A stretch of 64,000 nt of DNA from Phytoactinopolyspora alkaliphila (GTDB taxonomy: Bacteria; Actinomycetota; Actinomycetes; Jiangellales; Jiangellaceae): NCBI RefSeq assembly GCF_010550695.1, contig NZ_JAAGOB010000003.1, forward strand, positions 372,001-436,000. The letters are read 5' to 3'. The position numbers and the translations under genes are program-made. The notes below the pieces were generated by a model. That model was not told the origin of the DNA and made no database searches. It saw nothing but the letters and a program-made list of their open reading frames with translations. This document shows, piece by piece, positions 26,984 through 38,042 of this stretch (positions within the stretch are counted from its first letter, which is position 1; every line of letters starts with the position of its first letter).

Positions 26984-27635
26984 TCGCATCCATCCCTCGC
27001 GTACAGCGCTCTTACTGATCGACCTGTCCAACGATTTCGTCGATCCCGGCGGCAAAGCGGCGCGGGCTGGCGGCCGGGATGTCGCGCCTGCCGTAGGCGC
27101 GGTGCGGCAAGCCGCCATGCTGGCTACCGGGGCGCGACGAGCCGGTGTTGCGGTGATCCATTGCCTGCACACAACGCTTCCCGGCGCCGCCAGCGATTCG
27201 GCGGTGTGGCACGATGCTCGTTCGCGAGCCACGTACTCGGCCACCGACATCTGCCTGGACGGCAGCTGGGGACAGCAGCCCGTCGATCAGCTCGCCCCCG
27301 AGCCGGGCGACCACGTGGTGAAGAAATTCCGCTACGGCGCTTTCACCGGCACCAGCCTGGAGCTGTTGCTGCGGAGCCTGGCACTCGACACGGTGATCTG
27401 TGTGGGTGTCTCCACCAACGTATGCGTTGACACCACGGCCCGAGAGGCGTTCAGTCGCGAGTTCTTCGTCCACATCGCGGAGGACGCGTGCGCGTCTTGG
27501 GACATGTCCCTGCATGACGCGGCGTTACGCACCGCTGGTCAGCGCTTCGCCGTGGTGGCACGGACCGCAGCTTTCCTCGACAGCTGGGCCGCTGTCGCCA
27601 CCTCGTCAGAAACGGAGATCGACAATGCTCGCTGA
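26970..27635 (+). CDS. Isochorismatase-like cysteine hydrolase
   Basis: A 221-residue hydrolase with the family triad: Asp in LLIDLSNDF, Lys in KKFRYGAF and the nucleophile Cys in STNVCVDTTAREA. Members include N-carbamoylsarcosine amidase, nicotinamidase, ureidoacrylate hydrolase and biuret hydrolase, so cleavage of an amide or ureido bond releasing ammonia (and carbon dioxide) is likely. The start GTG is inside the end of the half-length MmgE/PrpD gene (14-base overlap), and its end overlaps the NIPSNAP gene by 11 bases. Confidence 0.9.
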   Translation: MLTPDRIHPSRTALLLIDLSNDFVDPGGKAARAGGRDVAPAVGAVRQAAMLATGARRAGVAVIHCLHTTLPGAASDSAVWHDARSRATYSATDICLDGSWGQQPVDQLAPEPGDHVVKKFRYGAFTGTSLELLLRSLALDTVICVGVSTNVCVDTTAREAFSREFFVHIAEDACASWDMSLHDAALRTAGQRFAVVARTAAFLDSWAAVATSSETEIDNAR

Positions 27636-27927
27636 GCTTCGTACCTACACCATTTCCCCTGGACAGTCCGACGCGCTGTTCGGTCAGTTTCGCGACCTGA
27701 GCCTGCCGCTCTTCGCTGATCACGGCATCACCGCGTACGGGCCCTGGCGGCGCAGGCTCACCAAGGGAGAGCAACTCGTCTATATCGTCGAGTTCGATGA
27801 CGCCGACGACCGGGACCGCAAATGGGCGGCATTCAAGAACGATCCGCGCTGGATCGCCGCGCAAGAGGCGGTCAGCGGTGGCGTGCCGTTCGTGGCAGGT
27901 AACGAGACGATCGAGATCACCCGATGA
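27625..27927 (+). CDS. NIPSNAP family protein
   Basis: A 100-residue ferredoxin-like (dimeric alpha/beta barrel) protein starting MLAELRTYTISPG, with the motif YGPWRR and VYIVEFDDADDRDRKWAAF typical of NIPSNAP domains. Members often sit in catabolic clusters, but their reactions are mostly unknown. ATG at 27625 follows ACGGAG. The stop overlaps the start of a tiny open frame at 27924. Confidence 0.85.
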   Translation: MLAELRTYTISPGQSDALFGQFRDLSLPLFADHGITAYGPWRRRLTKGEQLVYIVEFDDADDRDRKWAAFKNDPRWIAAQEAVSGGVPFVAGNETIEITR

Positions 27928-27998
27928 GCGCGGTCGTGACGCGGACCGTGCGGAGGGAACTCCAGCTGAGTCCGTTCGAGGAGGACGCGGAGTCGTGA
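27924..27998 (+). CDS. Possible 24-codon micro-ORF
   Basis: An ATG at 27924 overlaps the NIPSNAP stop (ATGA). The frame runs 24 codons (MSAVVTRTVRRELQLSPF then EEDAES), and its TGA at 27996 overlaps the GTG of the next gene (GTGA). It therefore fills the only gap in that part of the operon with the same four-base overlap geometry used by its neighbours. It may be a real microprotein or a translational bridge; no homologue is recognised. Chance is a serious alternative. Confidence 0.35.
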   Translation: MSAVVTRTVRRELQLSPFEEDAES

Positions 27999-28282
27999 CC
28001 CTCGTACACCTGGTCCTTGCCGGCGTCACAGCGGACGAACGAATGGCGGCGGTGCTGGTCGGTCTGGCCGATGTTGCGCGAGAGTGCGGCGCACAGCAGG
28101 CGCTCACGGGGCCCAACCGGGCGCCGGAGGAGTTCGCTGGAGATGTGGCCCAGGGTATGGCGGCGTTGTTCGCCAGCGAGTCGATGCTGGACGAGTATCT
28201 GAGCCACCCTCGGCACCTGGCGTTCGCCGATGAGCTCGGGCGTCTCGGCGCTACCGTGACGGTGGTCGACCTCAGTGCCTGA
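27995..28282 (+). CDS. Dabb-like stress-responsive alpha/beta-barrel protein
   Basis: A 95-residue protein. The C-terminal part SMLDEYLSHPRHLAFADEL followed by TVTVVDL is the typical end of Dabb (stress-responsive A/B barrel) proteins, and the N-terminus starts with a beta strand VTLVHLVLAG. GTG at 27995 was chosen because the barrel fold begins there. Such small barrels include lyases and cyclases of catabolic and biosynthetic routes. It overlaps the 24-codon frame upstream. The reaction is unknown. Confidence 0.65.
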   Translation: MTLVHLVLAGVTADERMAAVLVGLADVARECGAQQALTGPNRAPEEFAGDVAQGMAALFASESMLDEYLSHPRHLAFADELGRLGATVTVVDLSA

Positions 28283-28327
28283 CACCCCATCCGACATGTG
28301 GATTCGTACCCTCACGAAAGAGGCGTC

Positions 28328-29173
28328 ATGACAGAGAACGTGGGTTTCCTGGGACTAGGCGCCATGGGGTTGGGCATGGCCGCCAACCTGGTGGTCGCTG
28401 GCCACACCGTGCTCGGTTTCGACCCGTCTCCCGAGCGTCAGGAGCTGGCCCGGGCCAAGGGCGTGACCGTGGTGGACTCGCCGCGGAGCGTGGCAGAGGT
28501 GACGGAACGGAGTCTGTTCTCCGTAGTCCGGACCAAGGAGCAGACCCAGGACGTGCTCTTCGGTGACGACGGTGTCGTCGCCGCTGGAGTTCCCCTGAAC
28601 GTGGCAATCTCCAGCACGCTGGACCCGACTACCATGGCCGAGCTCGCCACCCGGTTGGCCGCAGAGGGTGTGACCGCGGTGGACACCACCATGTCCGGCG
28701 GGCCTTGGGGAGCCGAAGCCGGCACGCTCACCCTCATGGTGTCAGGTCCGCAGACCGCGGTGACTGAGCTCGACGGATTGCTGCGGGTGATCGGCGAGAA
28801 CATCTTCGTGGTCGGTGACGAGGTGGGAACCGGCCAGGCGACCAAACTCGCTGTGCAGTTGGCGTTCGGGATCAACATGATGGGTGTCTTCGAGGCACTG
28901 GAGGCGGTCCGCAAGCATGACGTGGACGAGTCCGTGCTCATGCGGATCCTCTCCGTCAGCGTGGGCGGGAGTTGGGTCACTGAGAATTGGGACCGCGTCA
29001 CCCCTTGGTGGAAGAACCACAGTCCCGGGGGTGACTTGGAGATTCTCCTCAAGGATCTGCGATCCGTGCTCCGAGAGGCAGACCAGGACGTGGTGTCAAT
29101 GCCGATGTCGGCACTCACGTTCCAGATGCTCCGGCACGTGTGGGCAGGGCGCGCGGATGGACTGGCGCCGTGA
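28328..29173 (+). CDS. NAD(P)-dependent oxidoreductase, HIBADH family (second copy)
   Basis: A 281-residue dehydrogenase with the motif FLGLGAMGLGMAANLV, the substrate loop MSGGPWGAEAGTLT and the catalytic lysine segment GQATKLAVQL. It shares long similar blocks with the protein at 15272-16201, including SGGPWG, the KLxVQL pattern and the ILLKDLR/ILVKDMR segment, so the two are paralogues. ATG at 28328 follows AAAGAGG. It overlaps the alpha/beta hydrolase gene by four bases. It likely oxidises a beta-hydroxy acid or reduces a semialdehyde in the pathway. Confidence 0.9.
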   Translation: MTENVGFLGLGAMGLGMAANLVVAGHTVLGFDPSPERQELARAKGVTVVDSPRSVAEVTERSLFSVVRTKEQTQDVLFGDDGVVAAGVPLNVAISSTLDPTTMAELATRLAAEGVTAVDTTMSGGPWGAEAGTLTLMVSGPQTAVTELDGLLRVIGENIFVVGDEVGTGQATKLAVQLAFGINMMGVFEALEAVRKHDVDESVLMRILSVSVGGSWVTENWDRVTPWWKNHSPGGDLEILLKDLRSVLREADQDVVSMPMSALTFQMLRHVWAGRADGLAP

Positions 29174-30057
29174 GCGACCGCACCACATGCATCACCGCCC
29201 GGGACGGTACCGTTTTGGCGCTCGAGATCGACGGCACCGGGCCGCCACTGCTGATGCTGCATGAAGTGGCGGGTGGAATTCGCAGTTGGGATCCGCAGGT
29301 GGAACAACTGCGCGACCGGTTCACCTGCATCAGGTACAACGCGCGCGGCTTCCCTCCCTCCTCGGTCCCGGAGTCGCCTGCGGCCTATAGCCAGTCGATC
29401 GCGGTCGACGACGCGTTGGACGTACTCGACGCACTCGGTATCGGCAGCGCCCACTTCCTGGGCTTCTCCATGGGCGGCTTCTGCACACTCCATACATGCC
29501 TGCGAACACCGGAACGGGTGCAATCGGCTGTGGTAGTCGGTGCTGGCTACGGCTCGAACCCCGAGCACGGGCAGACCTTCCTGGCCGAGATGGAGTCTGC
29601 CGGGCGGCGCTTCCGGGAAGATCCGCATTCGGCGGCGATCAGCTACGCGAACGGTCCCGCCCGCCTGCAGTTGCGGGCCAAGGCGCCCCAGCGGTGGGAG
29701 CGGTTCCGTGACGCGTTGGCCGGGCACAGCCCGATCGGGCAGGCATATACGTTTACCGAGGTGCTGGGCAAGCGGCCGTCGCTGTTCAGCTTGCGGGATG
29801 AGCTGGCCCGCCTGGAGATGCCGGTGCTGCTCGTGGTCGGTGATGAGGACGACGGTTGCCTGGAGACTAATCTCATGCTTAAACGCACCATCCCGGCCAG
29901 CGGCCTTGCGGTTCTCCCGCGTACCGGCCACACGCCTAACCTGGAGGATCCCGGCGAGTTCAACCGGCAACTGCTGGACTTCCTCCAGCGGGCTCAGCGC
30001 GGCGAGTGGACGGCGAGGGATCCGCAGAGCCTGGATCGCGGCCTGGTCGGCATGTGA
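29170..30057 (+). CDS. Alpha/beta hydrolase
   Basis: A 295-residue hydrolase. The nucleophile elbow is GFSMGG, the oxyanion region is near LHEVAGG, the acid is probably in GDEDDG, and the catalytic histidine is in RTGHTPNLEDP. The sequence resembles 3-oxoadipate enol-lactonase and aminoacrylate-hydrolase-like enzymes. GTG at 29170 overlaps the dehydrogenase stop. It is the last intact gene of the operon; a relic and a strong hairpin follow. Confidence 0.9.
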   Translation: MSDRTTCITARDGTVLALEIDGTGPPLLMLHEVAGGIRSWDPQVEQLRDRFTCIRYNARGFPPSSVPESPAAYSQSIAVDDALDVLDALGIGSAHFLGFSMGGFCTLHTCLRTPERVQSAVVVGAGYGSNPEHGQTFLAEMESAGRRFREDPHSAAISYANGPARLQLRAKAPQRWERFRDALAGHSPIGQAYTFTEVLGKRPSLFSLRDELARLEMPVLLVVGDEDDGCLETNLMLKRTIPASGLAVLPRTGHTPNLEDPGEFNRQLLDFLQRAQRGEWTARDPQSLDRGLVGM

Positions 30058-30146
30058 AACGGCACGCGGATTCCAACGCCGATATCACCGATCTGTCGTC
30101 CCGGCTGACCGACGAGCTGTACGTCGTGATCGCTGACCTTCTATGA
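30057..30146 (+). pseudogene. Relic of an ACT-domain (GcvR-like) gene
   Basis: In frame from 30057, the translation includes NADITDLSSRLTDELYVVIA before a stop at 30144. It aligns without gaps to GGNITDLTTRLSGELYVVVA in the second ACT domain of the intact protein at 13906-14424. Only about 28 codons remain and no start is available. It is the scar of a second ACT gene, lost or truncated when the island formed. Confidence 0.75.
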
Positions 30147-30169
30147 ACGTCCTCCGTATGCCGCACCTA

Positions 30170-30200
30170 GGGCTCCCCGACGTCATGCGTCGGGGAGCCC
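30170..30200. terminator. Strong hairpin after the catabolic operon
   Basis: GGGCTCCCCGACG (30170-30182) and its exact complement (30188-30200) form a 13-bp stem with the loop TCATG. It lies about 110 bases after the last operon gene and also overlaps the end of a small minus-strand open frame, so it may serve both directions. Confidence 0.75.
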
Positions 30201-30304
30201 CCGGTCGTGGTGATGCTCCTCGAGTGGCCAGCTCCACGCGACGAACATCGCGATCGCGACGAGTGCCAGCGGGATCAGGGCGATTCAGCGCAGGTGGTTG
30301 TCAT
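30183..30304 (-). pseudogene. Frameshifted small membrane protein gene
   Basis: On the minus strand, GAGGAGATGAACCG precedes an ATG at 30304 (MTTTCAES). That frame stops at once. The adjacent frame continues as IALIPLALVAIAMFVAWSW and PLEEHHHDRGLPDA, a single hydrophobic helix with a histidine-rich tail. A one-base shift would join the two parts into a protein of about 40 residues. The ribosome site and membrane helix suggest a once-real gene; this is a weak call. Confidence 0.35.
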
Positions 30305-30386
30305 CGGTTCATCTCCTCGGGTGCTCATGCGTTTCTCCGGCGGAACGGGGACGCATCACACCGACAGCAAAGGAAGCGAGGGATCG

Positions 30387-30512
30387 ATGAGAGTGGCCGT
30401 CGGGATCGACATCGCCAAGGAGTTCCACTGGGTCGCGATCGTGCTCGCCGACGGCGGCAAGATGCCGCCGAACGCTGGCGGGGTCATTTTCCTAGGCGAA
30501 GATCCGCTCTAG
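30387..30512 (+). mobile_element. IS110-family transposase N-terminal fragment
   Basis: From ATG 30387 the translation begins MRVAVGIDIAKEFHWVAIVL, the start of IS110/IS116-type transposases, including the first acidic residue of their DEDD catalytic set. After about 25 codons the similarity is lost and the frame stops at 30510. The rest of the element is absent from the window. This is a scar of an insertion or a deletion endpoint at the right edge of the accessory region. Confidence 0.75.
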
Positions 30513-30605
30513 GTCGGCGTCCTTCGACGGGCCGGAGCGTGATTGTCACCATGGTGAGCAGCGTCAGCGCCGCACTCGTGCCTTGAGGGTGACGATCTGC
30601 CTGGA

Positions 30606-31739
30606 ATGATAAACAGGATGAAGCTCCGTGACCAACGCATCCACATCAGCGACGAAGTTCTGACTGATCTGGCACGCCGTATCGCCAGCACGCGCCAACC
30701 CACCGCCCCCGTCCGTCCCGGCTGGTCCGACGGCATCGACCCGGATCTGGTTCGTTTCCTCGCGGAATATTGGCAGGTCGGCTTCGATTGGCGTGCCCGG
30801 GAGAAAGCCCTAAATCGATACCGACATGTGCGGGCTGTTGTCGATGGCGTGAGCGTGCACACCATGATCTGCCAGCCGACCGAACCAGGGAACGGGTTAC
30901 CGCTGCTGGCTCTGCACGGCTGGCCCTCGACGTTCGAGCAGATGACTCGGCTCGCTGACCGCCTGAGTGGCCCGCCGCACGCGATGACCGTCGTAGTTCC
31001 GTCGTTGCCCGGCTTCGGCTTTAGCGCGTCTCCGGCCGAACCCGGGTGGGATCTCGCGCGGATCGCCCACGCCATGCAGACACTGATGACTGAACACCTC
31101 GGGTACACCCGATATCTGGTTCGAGGCACCGACTACGGCCTCACGGTCGCATTGCACCTGGGAGCGCTCTATCCCAACCAGGTCGCGGGCGTGCACATCG
31201 GTGGGACGCATCTGGCGGTTCCCGACGATGCAGACCTTCCCACCGACCTGACGGATGAAGAGCGAACGTTCGTGGACACCTCACGACGCTGGTATGCGAA
31301 GGAAGGTGGCTACGTCGCGATTCAATCCACGAAGCCTGAGACCGTGGCTCACGCGCTCTCGGACTCACCGGTCGGCCTGCTGGCGTGGATCACGGAGAAA
31401 TACCGCACCTGGTGCGCAACACCCGATGATCTGCACGCCAGCTTCAGCCCGGATGACCTGCTGAGCACCGCGACGATCTACTGGGCGACGAACACGATCG
31501 CCTCCTCAATGCGCTTGTATCGAGAGGACTTGCTCGGAACGCCCGTGCCGCGCTCGATCGCCCCGGTGGCCGTCAACCAGCCGAGCCTTGAGGAGTATCT
31601 GGCACCGAAATCGTGGTATCAGCGGTTCCAGCCGCTCTCGCGGTACACACTCTTACCGGGTGCCGGACATTTTCCCGAGTGGGAAGCCCCTGACGCGTTG
31701 GCGGCTGACCTCGCAGAGTTCGCGGCCAGTCTGCACTAG
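30606..31739 (+). CDS. Epoxide hydrolase family protein
   Basis: A 377-residue alpha/beta hydrolase with the epoxide-hydrolase N-terminal cap. The oxyanion motif is LHGWPSTFEQM. The expected nucleophile aspartate lies in VRGTDYGLTVAL, the counterpart of GGDWG. The catalytic histidine is in PGAGHFPEWEAP, and YWATNT is the cap tyrosine region. It would open epoxides to diols. ATG 30606 is used; ATG 30618 is an alternative, and neither has a strong ribosome site. A TTA codon occurs near the end. It stands alone beside the IS110 scar. Confidence 0.88.
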   Translation: MINRMKLRDQRIHISDEVLTDLARRIASTRQPTAPVRPGWSDGIDPDLVRFLAEYWQVGFDWRAREKALNRYRHVRAVVDGVSVHTMICQPTEPGNGLPLLALHGWPSTFEQMTRLADRLSGPPHAMTVVVPSLPGFGFSASPAEPGWDLARIAHAMQTLMTEHLGYTRYLVRGTDYGLTVALHLGALYPNQVAGVHIGGTHLAVPDDADLPTDLTDEERTFVDTSRRWYAKEGGYVAIQSTKPETVAHALSDSPVGLLAWITEKYRTWCATPDDLHASFSPDDLLSTATIYWATNTIASSMRLYREDLLGTPVPRSIAPVAVNQPSLEEYLAPKSWYQRFQPLSRYTLLPGAGHFPEWEAPDALAADLAEFAASLH

Positions 31740-32353
31740 CGAGACAACAACTACTCGGCTCACTGGTATGCCTGCGCACGCTGAGATGACGTGTCCCCGC
31801 GCGTGCGGAGCGGATGAAGTTCAGCTCGGTGAGTCCCACGCTTCGCGGAGCATGTCGAGGACGACGGCGACCGCGTGGCTGCGATGCCGGCGGGGGTGTG
31901 TCAAGGCGTGACTTTCGCAATCCGGCAAGGTCGGACCCTTCAGGATCCCGGAGATCGCCGGCTTCGATCTGGTCGGCGGCGGTGATTGCCGGGAGTGCTG
32001 TCTAGCCGAGGCCGACAGCGGCACAGTCTTGATAGCTTCGATGCTGCCGAAGTGCGAGCACCGTCCGGTGGAGGGGCCGGTGCCGTCGAACCTGGCGGCA
32101 CTTAACGAGTGAGACGTGGGCAGGGCCGGGCGCGCCAGTGCCGCCGCGCGCCCAGACCTGCCCCCAACGGGGCGAGGGGCAAGGGTCCCCCCGACCCTTG
32201 CCCCTCGCCCCGTTGTGCCCGTTACTGCTCCTCGATCATTGGCTCATCCCCGGGCCGGTTCAACGATCCCGGACGATCCCAGACAGGCCACGACCTTGCC
32301 GTTGGCCGGCGCTGTCGTGCGGTACACGATCGGCCGACTGAGATACTCGAGGA
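31740..32353. other. Gene-poor region with decayed sequence
   Basis: These 614 bases show no gene I can support. One plus-strand frame near 31920-32112 reads GKVGPFRIPEIAGFDLVGGG and ends at 32112, but no start or known family fits. The right part holds a long perfect hairpin (32166-32214). The region borders the IS110 scar and epoxide hydrolase gene, so it may contain further debris. Confidence 0.3.
32166..32214. terminator. 22-bp perfect hairpin
   Basis: The left arm (32166-32187, beginning AACGGGGCGAGG) and the right arm (32193-32214) are perfectly complementary over 22 bases around a CCCCC loop. This is a very stable structure in front of the cupin gene and may insulate it from upstream transcription. 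Confidence 0.8.
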
Positions 32354-32716
32354 ATGAACGATGACGTGCGAAACATCGCGGAGGTCTTCGGCCGCGTCAC
32401 CGAGCCGTGGCAGCCGCACCGGCTCGTCAGTGTCAACGACTACGACGTGAAGGTCGTCAGAATCAGAGGCCAGTTCGTCTGGCACACCCACCCGGACACG
32501 GACGAGCTGTTTCTCGTGCGGTCGGGCCGGCTCACTATTGAGCTCCGCGATCGTGACGTCGTGCTCGGTCCCGACGACGTGTTCGTCGTCCCCGCGGGCG
32601 TGGAGCACCGTCCCCGTGCTGAAGAGGACGTCAAGGCGCTGCTGTTCGAGCCCAAGGGAACGATCAACACTGGCGACGCCGGCGGAGATCTCACCTCGGA
32701 GCTCCGCGAAATCTGA
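32354..32716 (+). CDS. Cupin domain protein (mannose-6-phosphate-isomerase-like)
   Basis: A 120-residue cupin. Metal motif 1 is FVWHTHPDTDELFLVRSG, with two histidines and a glutamate, and motif 2 is VPAGVEHRPRAEE. This compact type is widespread and of unknown function. It is a single gene converging on metH. It differs clearly from the island cupin at 24649. Confidence 0.85.
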   Translation: MNDDVRNIAEVFGRVTEPWQPHRLVSVNDYDVKVVRIRGQFVWHTHPDTDELFLVRSGRLTIELRDRDVVLGPDDVFVVPAGVEHRPRAEEDVKALLFEPKGTINTGDAGGDLTSELREI

Positions 32717-32808
32717 GCACAACGTGGGCGCGACAGCCGTGGCGTCGTCGTCCATGTCGGGGACGCCACGGCTCGCGCGCTCGTCGTGATCTCCGCGACC
32801 AGACGTCC

Positions 32809-36552
<3,744 letters not shown>

Positions 36553-36558
36553 GGCGGT

Positions 36559-36651
36559 CCTTCCGTCGTCGCGGAAGGCGCCCTTGTTGTTACCGGCCGA
36601 GCGTGGCGGGTCTCCCTTCGTCGCGAGGCCCGTTGCAACGCCTCTCGGCTC
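36559..36651 (-). promoter_or_regulatory. S-adenosylhomocysteine (SAH) riboswitch with RBS-sequestering hairpin, metH leader
   Basis: On the minus strand P1 pairs GCCGAG (36649-36644) with CTCGGC (36601-36596). AGGCG (36643-36639), directly after P1, can form the pseudoknot with CGCCT (36580-36576). Between them are TTGCAACGGG and CCCGCCACG, matching the conserved TGCAA and nearly matching the CCAGG of SAH riboswitches. The alternative hairpin CCTTCCG/CGGAAGG (36578-36559) hides the ribosome site and overlaps the pseudoknot strand at 36578-36576. SAH binding would free the site and turn metH on, the known logic of this class. A -10 TAGGTT is at 36662-36657. Confidence 0.75.
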
Positions 36652-36820
36652 TACCCAACCTAACCCGGATCGTCCCAATGGTGGAAGGTGGGACAACGAG
36701 ATGTTCCTGAACGGGGGCGTGGAGCAGGCTCGCCGACTCGACGACGACGCAGGTCGGGAGGCGATTCCGGGGCCGCGGTTCAGCGGTACCGGCCATGGAT
36801 CGAGATGTGAGACAAGCCGA

Positions 36821-36860
36821 CAGGCCTGGGCGCCCGGTCAAGTCCCGGCGCCCAGGCCTG
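36821..36860 (-). terminator. Hairpin after the small secreted protein gene
   Basis: CAGGCCTGGGCGCC (36821-36834) and its perfect complement (36847-36860) form a 14-bp stem with a 12-base loop. It lies 50 bases after the stop of the minus-strand gene at 36910 and separates it from the metH leader. Confidence 0.75.
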
Positions 36861-36909
36861 CTGTTGCCCCCTGGAGCGAGAAGCCCTTCCCCCGTACTGC
36901 TGGAGCGCC

Positions 36910-37089
36910 CTACTGCTGGAACAGGGCGTAGGCGCCCGACTCGGTGTCGTAGTAGAGAACGGTTCCGTCGGCGTAGCACGCCACGGGAACCACCGCTGCG
37001 GACGCACCCACCGCACTCGCGCACGCGATGCCACCAGCGACGACGACCGGGATGAGGGTGCGCCTGACGATCTTTGCTGCGAGCTTCAT
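36910..37089 (-). CDS. Small secreted hypothetical protein
   Basis: A 59-residue predicted exported peptide. From ATG 37089 the sequence starts MKLAAKIVRRTLIPVVVAGG, a basic start and hydrophobic core, then a likely signal-peptidase site after ASA (about residue 29). The mature part is about 30 residues with one cysteine and several aromatic residues (YADGTVLYYDTESG). AGAAGGAGCGGAG upstream is a good ribosome site. No family is recognised; the function is unknown. Confidence 0.65.
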   Translation of the reverse strand: MKLAAKIVRRTLIPVVVAGGIACASAVGASAAVVPVACYADGTVLYYDTESGAYALFQQ

Positions 37090-37251
37090 CTGCTCCGCTC
37101 CTTCTGTACTCTGCTCGACGCGGCGCACCAAGTGTCTGGGCGCCGCGGGCCCCCCTCGCGGAGACCATGCTCCTCGAGCATGGATGCGGGCAGAACGCGG
37201 CTCAACAACTCCGGACGATCCCAGACACCTAATACTCTCCCCGCAGCAGCA

Positions 37252-37815
37252 CTAGGAGTGGACCGGGTGCTTGCCCTCGGCGAACTCCTCCACCATCTTG
37301 ACGCAGAAGGCAGGAAGGTCGTCAGGTTTCCGGCTGGTGACCAGGCCGTGATCGTTGTGCACTTCCTCGTCGACCCAGGTGCCGCCGGCGTTGCGGATGT
37401 CGGTCTGCAGGCTTGGCCACGAGGTCAGGGTCCTCCCGCGGACGGCGTCGGCCTCGACCAGCGTCCACGGAGCGTGGCAGATGGCGGCCACCGGCTTGCC
37501 GGCGTCGACGAACGCGCGGACGAAGTCGACGGCTTGCGGGCTGGCCCGCAAGCTGTCCGGATTCGCCACTCCGCCCGGCAACATGAGTGCGTCGTAGTCG
37601 CCGGGATCGGCGTCACCGACCGCCTTGTCGACCGGGAAGGTGTCGGCTTTGTCGAGGTGGTTCATCGCCTGTGCGGTGCCGCCTTCTGGTGCGAGGAGTT
37701 CGGGCCTGCCGCCCGCGTTCTCGATCGCCCGCCAGGGTTCGGTCAGCTCAACCTGTTCGATGCCCTCGTTCGCGACGAGGACCGCGACTCTCTTGCCTTC
37801 AAGTCGTTGTGCCAC
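37252..37815 (-). CDS. DJ-1/PfpI family type 1 amidotransferase-like protein
   Basis: A 187-residue protein of the PfpI/YhbO group. The nucleophile elbow reads ICHAPWTL (cysteine followed by histidine), LMLPGGVANPDSLR carries the acidic residue region, and VAVLVANEGIEQVEL is the N-terminal strand. PfpI-type proteins act as proteases, chaperones or deglycases in stress. GTG at 37815 is placed 8 bases after AAGGAGGGAG; a longer frame lacks such a site. It is divergent from the LysE-type gene. Confidence 0.88.
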   Translation of the reverse strand: MAQRLEGKRVAVLVANEGIEQVELTEPWRAIENAGGRPELLAPEGGTAQAMNHLDKADTFPVDKAVGDADPGDYDALMLPGGVANPDSLRASPQAVDFVRAFVDAGKPVAAICHAPWTLVEADAVRGRTLTSWPSLQTDIRNAGGTWVDEEVHNDHGLVTSRKPDDLPAFCVKMVEEFAEGKHPVHS

Positions 37816-38042
37816 GACGACTCCCTCCTTGATCGCATCGTTCCTGATGGCGATTGCTTCTCTCCTCCCGCGGGGTACCCGATGGGTGAGCGCTTCATTC
37901 GGGCCACGCTCGGCCATGGGCGTGTGCGGACGACGGTGGAATGCGGGTGACGGTGGAATATGCCGCGACCGGCGCCGGTTCTCACGGTCACGGTGCCGAA
38001 GCGGGACCGTCGATGGTGGGAACCAACGAAAGTGAGCCGTTG

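Noticed and set aside
15106-30600. Direct repeat of the tRNA 3' end as an attachment site at the far edge
   Set aside because: I searched by eye for the tRNA 3' end (GAGTCCCACCGGGGGC) around 30-32 kb. Only a short GAGTCCCAC match near 31830 exists, and no integrase gene was found, so tRNA-targeted integration is not shown.
31920-32112. Possible gene fragment reading GKVGPFRIPEIAGFDLVGGG
   Set aside because: No start codon with a ribosome site, no recognised family and only about 60 codons. It is mentioned under the intergenic region but not called.
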